Below, piece after piece: positions 63,914 to 64,000 of a stretch of 64,000 nucleotides of DNA. A model generated the notes under the pieces. The model was not told the origin of the DNA. It was given only the letters and a program-made list of their open reading frames with translations, and did not search any database. The first letter of the stretch is position 1. Every line of letters starts with the position of its first letter. The position numbers were made by a program, and so were the translations under genes. Origin of the DNA: Lachnospiraceae bacterium (GTDB lineage Bacteria > Bacillota > Clostridia > Lachnospirales > Lachnospiraceae); NCBI GenBank assembly GCA_024684085.1, contig JAIKXM010000016.1, positions 1-64,000 of the forward strand. Direction: 5' to 3'.

Positions 63914-64000
63914 TTTCCTCCCTCCTTTCAGATAATTGCTATCTTTATAGTTGATAACACTAAGCTTACGCAGAAACAGCCTGTCACGTTCCACTGTCTC

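Overview
The window is a low-to-mid G+C Firmicutes chromosome segment, most likely Lachnospiraceae (Butyrivibrio/Roseburia-like). Supporting signs are the gene order asp23-fakA-recG-degV and yceD-rpmF-...-plsX-acpP-rnc-smc-ftsY, a clostridial-type 6S RNA, Rnf gene order C-D-G-E-A-B, an Na+-pumping decarboxylase cluster, consensus sigma-A promoters and strong AGGAGG ribosome binding sites. The species assignment is inference. Nearly all genes lie on the minus strand; only gltA, an AP2/HNH-like gene and a yprB-like exonuclease are on the plus strand.

Layout. 1-1.1 kb: a partial gene, a decayed methyltransferase and a repeat-rich spacer. 1.1-6.5 kb: fatty-acid-binding DegV protein, recG, fatty acid kinase fakA and an Asp23 protein. 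6.5-13 kb: threonine deaminase, ftsY, smc and rnc. 13-17 kb: acpP and plsX, then two membrane-protein genes flanked by tandem repeats, then rpmF and yceD. 17-23.6 kb: a YihY protein, 6S RNA, a heterodimeric ABC exporter and an aminopeptidase P. 23.8-30 kb: citrate synthase, a chemoreceptor, threonine synthase and the AP2/HNH-like gene. 30-36 kb: a GH25 lysozyme overlapping the end of a complete rnfCDGEAB operon. 36-44 kb: exonuclease, cheR-rpsA-ispH-cmk, a flavoprotein, and RpiR and TetR regulators. 44-49.3 kb: a five-gene biotin-dependent decarboxylase/transcarboxylase cluster. 49.4-54 kb: a GGDEF protein, an acidic repeat protein, scpB, scpA, a phosphoesterase and rpsU. 54-61 kb: a lipoprotein, an HscC-type Hsp70 with a J-like/TPR partner, a DUF3592-like protein and a Bax-inhibitor-1 protein. 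61-64 kb: a hipBA locus with a gutted hipA, and an AmmeMemoRadiSam cluster.

How the genes work together. FakA, a DegV/FakB protein, PlsX and AcpP all serve acyl-phosphate and phospholipid synthesis. The Rnf complex couples ferredoxin:NAD+ electron transfer to ion export, and the OadB-containing cluster pumps Na+ on decarboxylation, so the two probably share an ion gradient. SMC, ScpA and ScpB form the condensin complex, although smc and scpAB sit about 40 kb apart.

Most worth a second look are: an A8 tract that splits what should be an AmmeMemoRadiSam A/B fusion; a dispersed repeat family sitting beside terminators at five loci; a 39-bp tandem repeat that keeps an open frame with CxxC pairs; a decarboxylase cluster carrying the equivalents of all three transcarboxylase subunits plus a Na+ pump; an HscC with a J-like partner lacking HPD; and a probably leaderless AP2/HNH-like gene. 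No tRNA, rRNA, CRISPR array, insertion sequence or prophage was seen.
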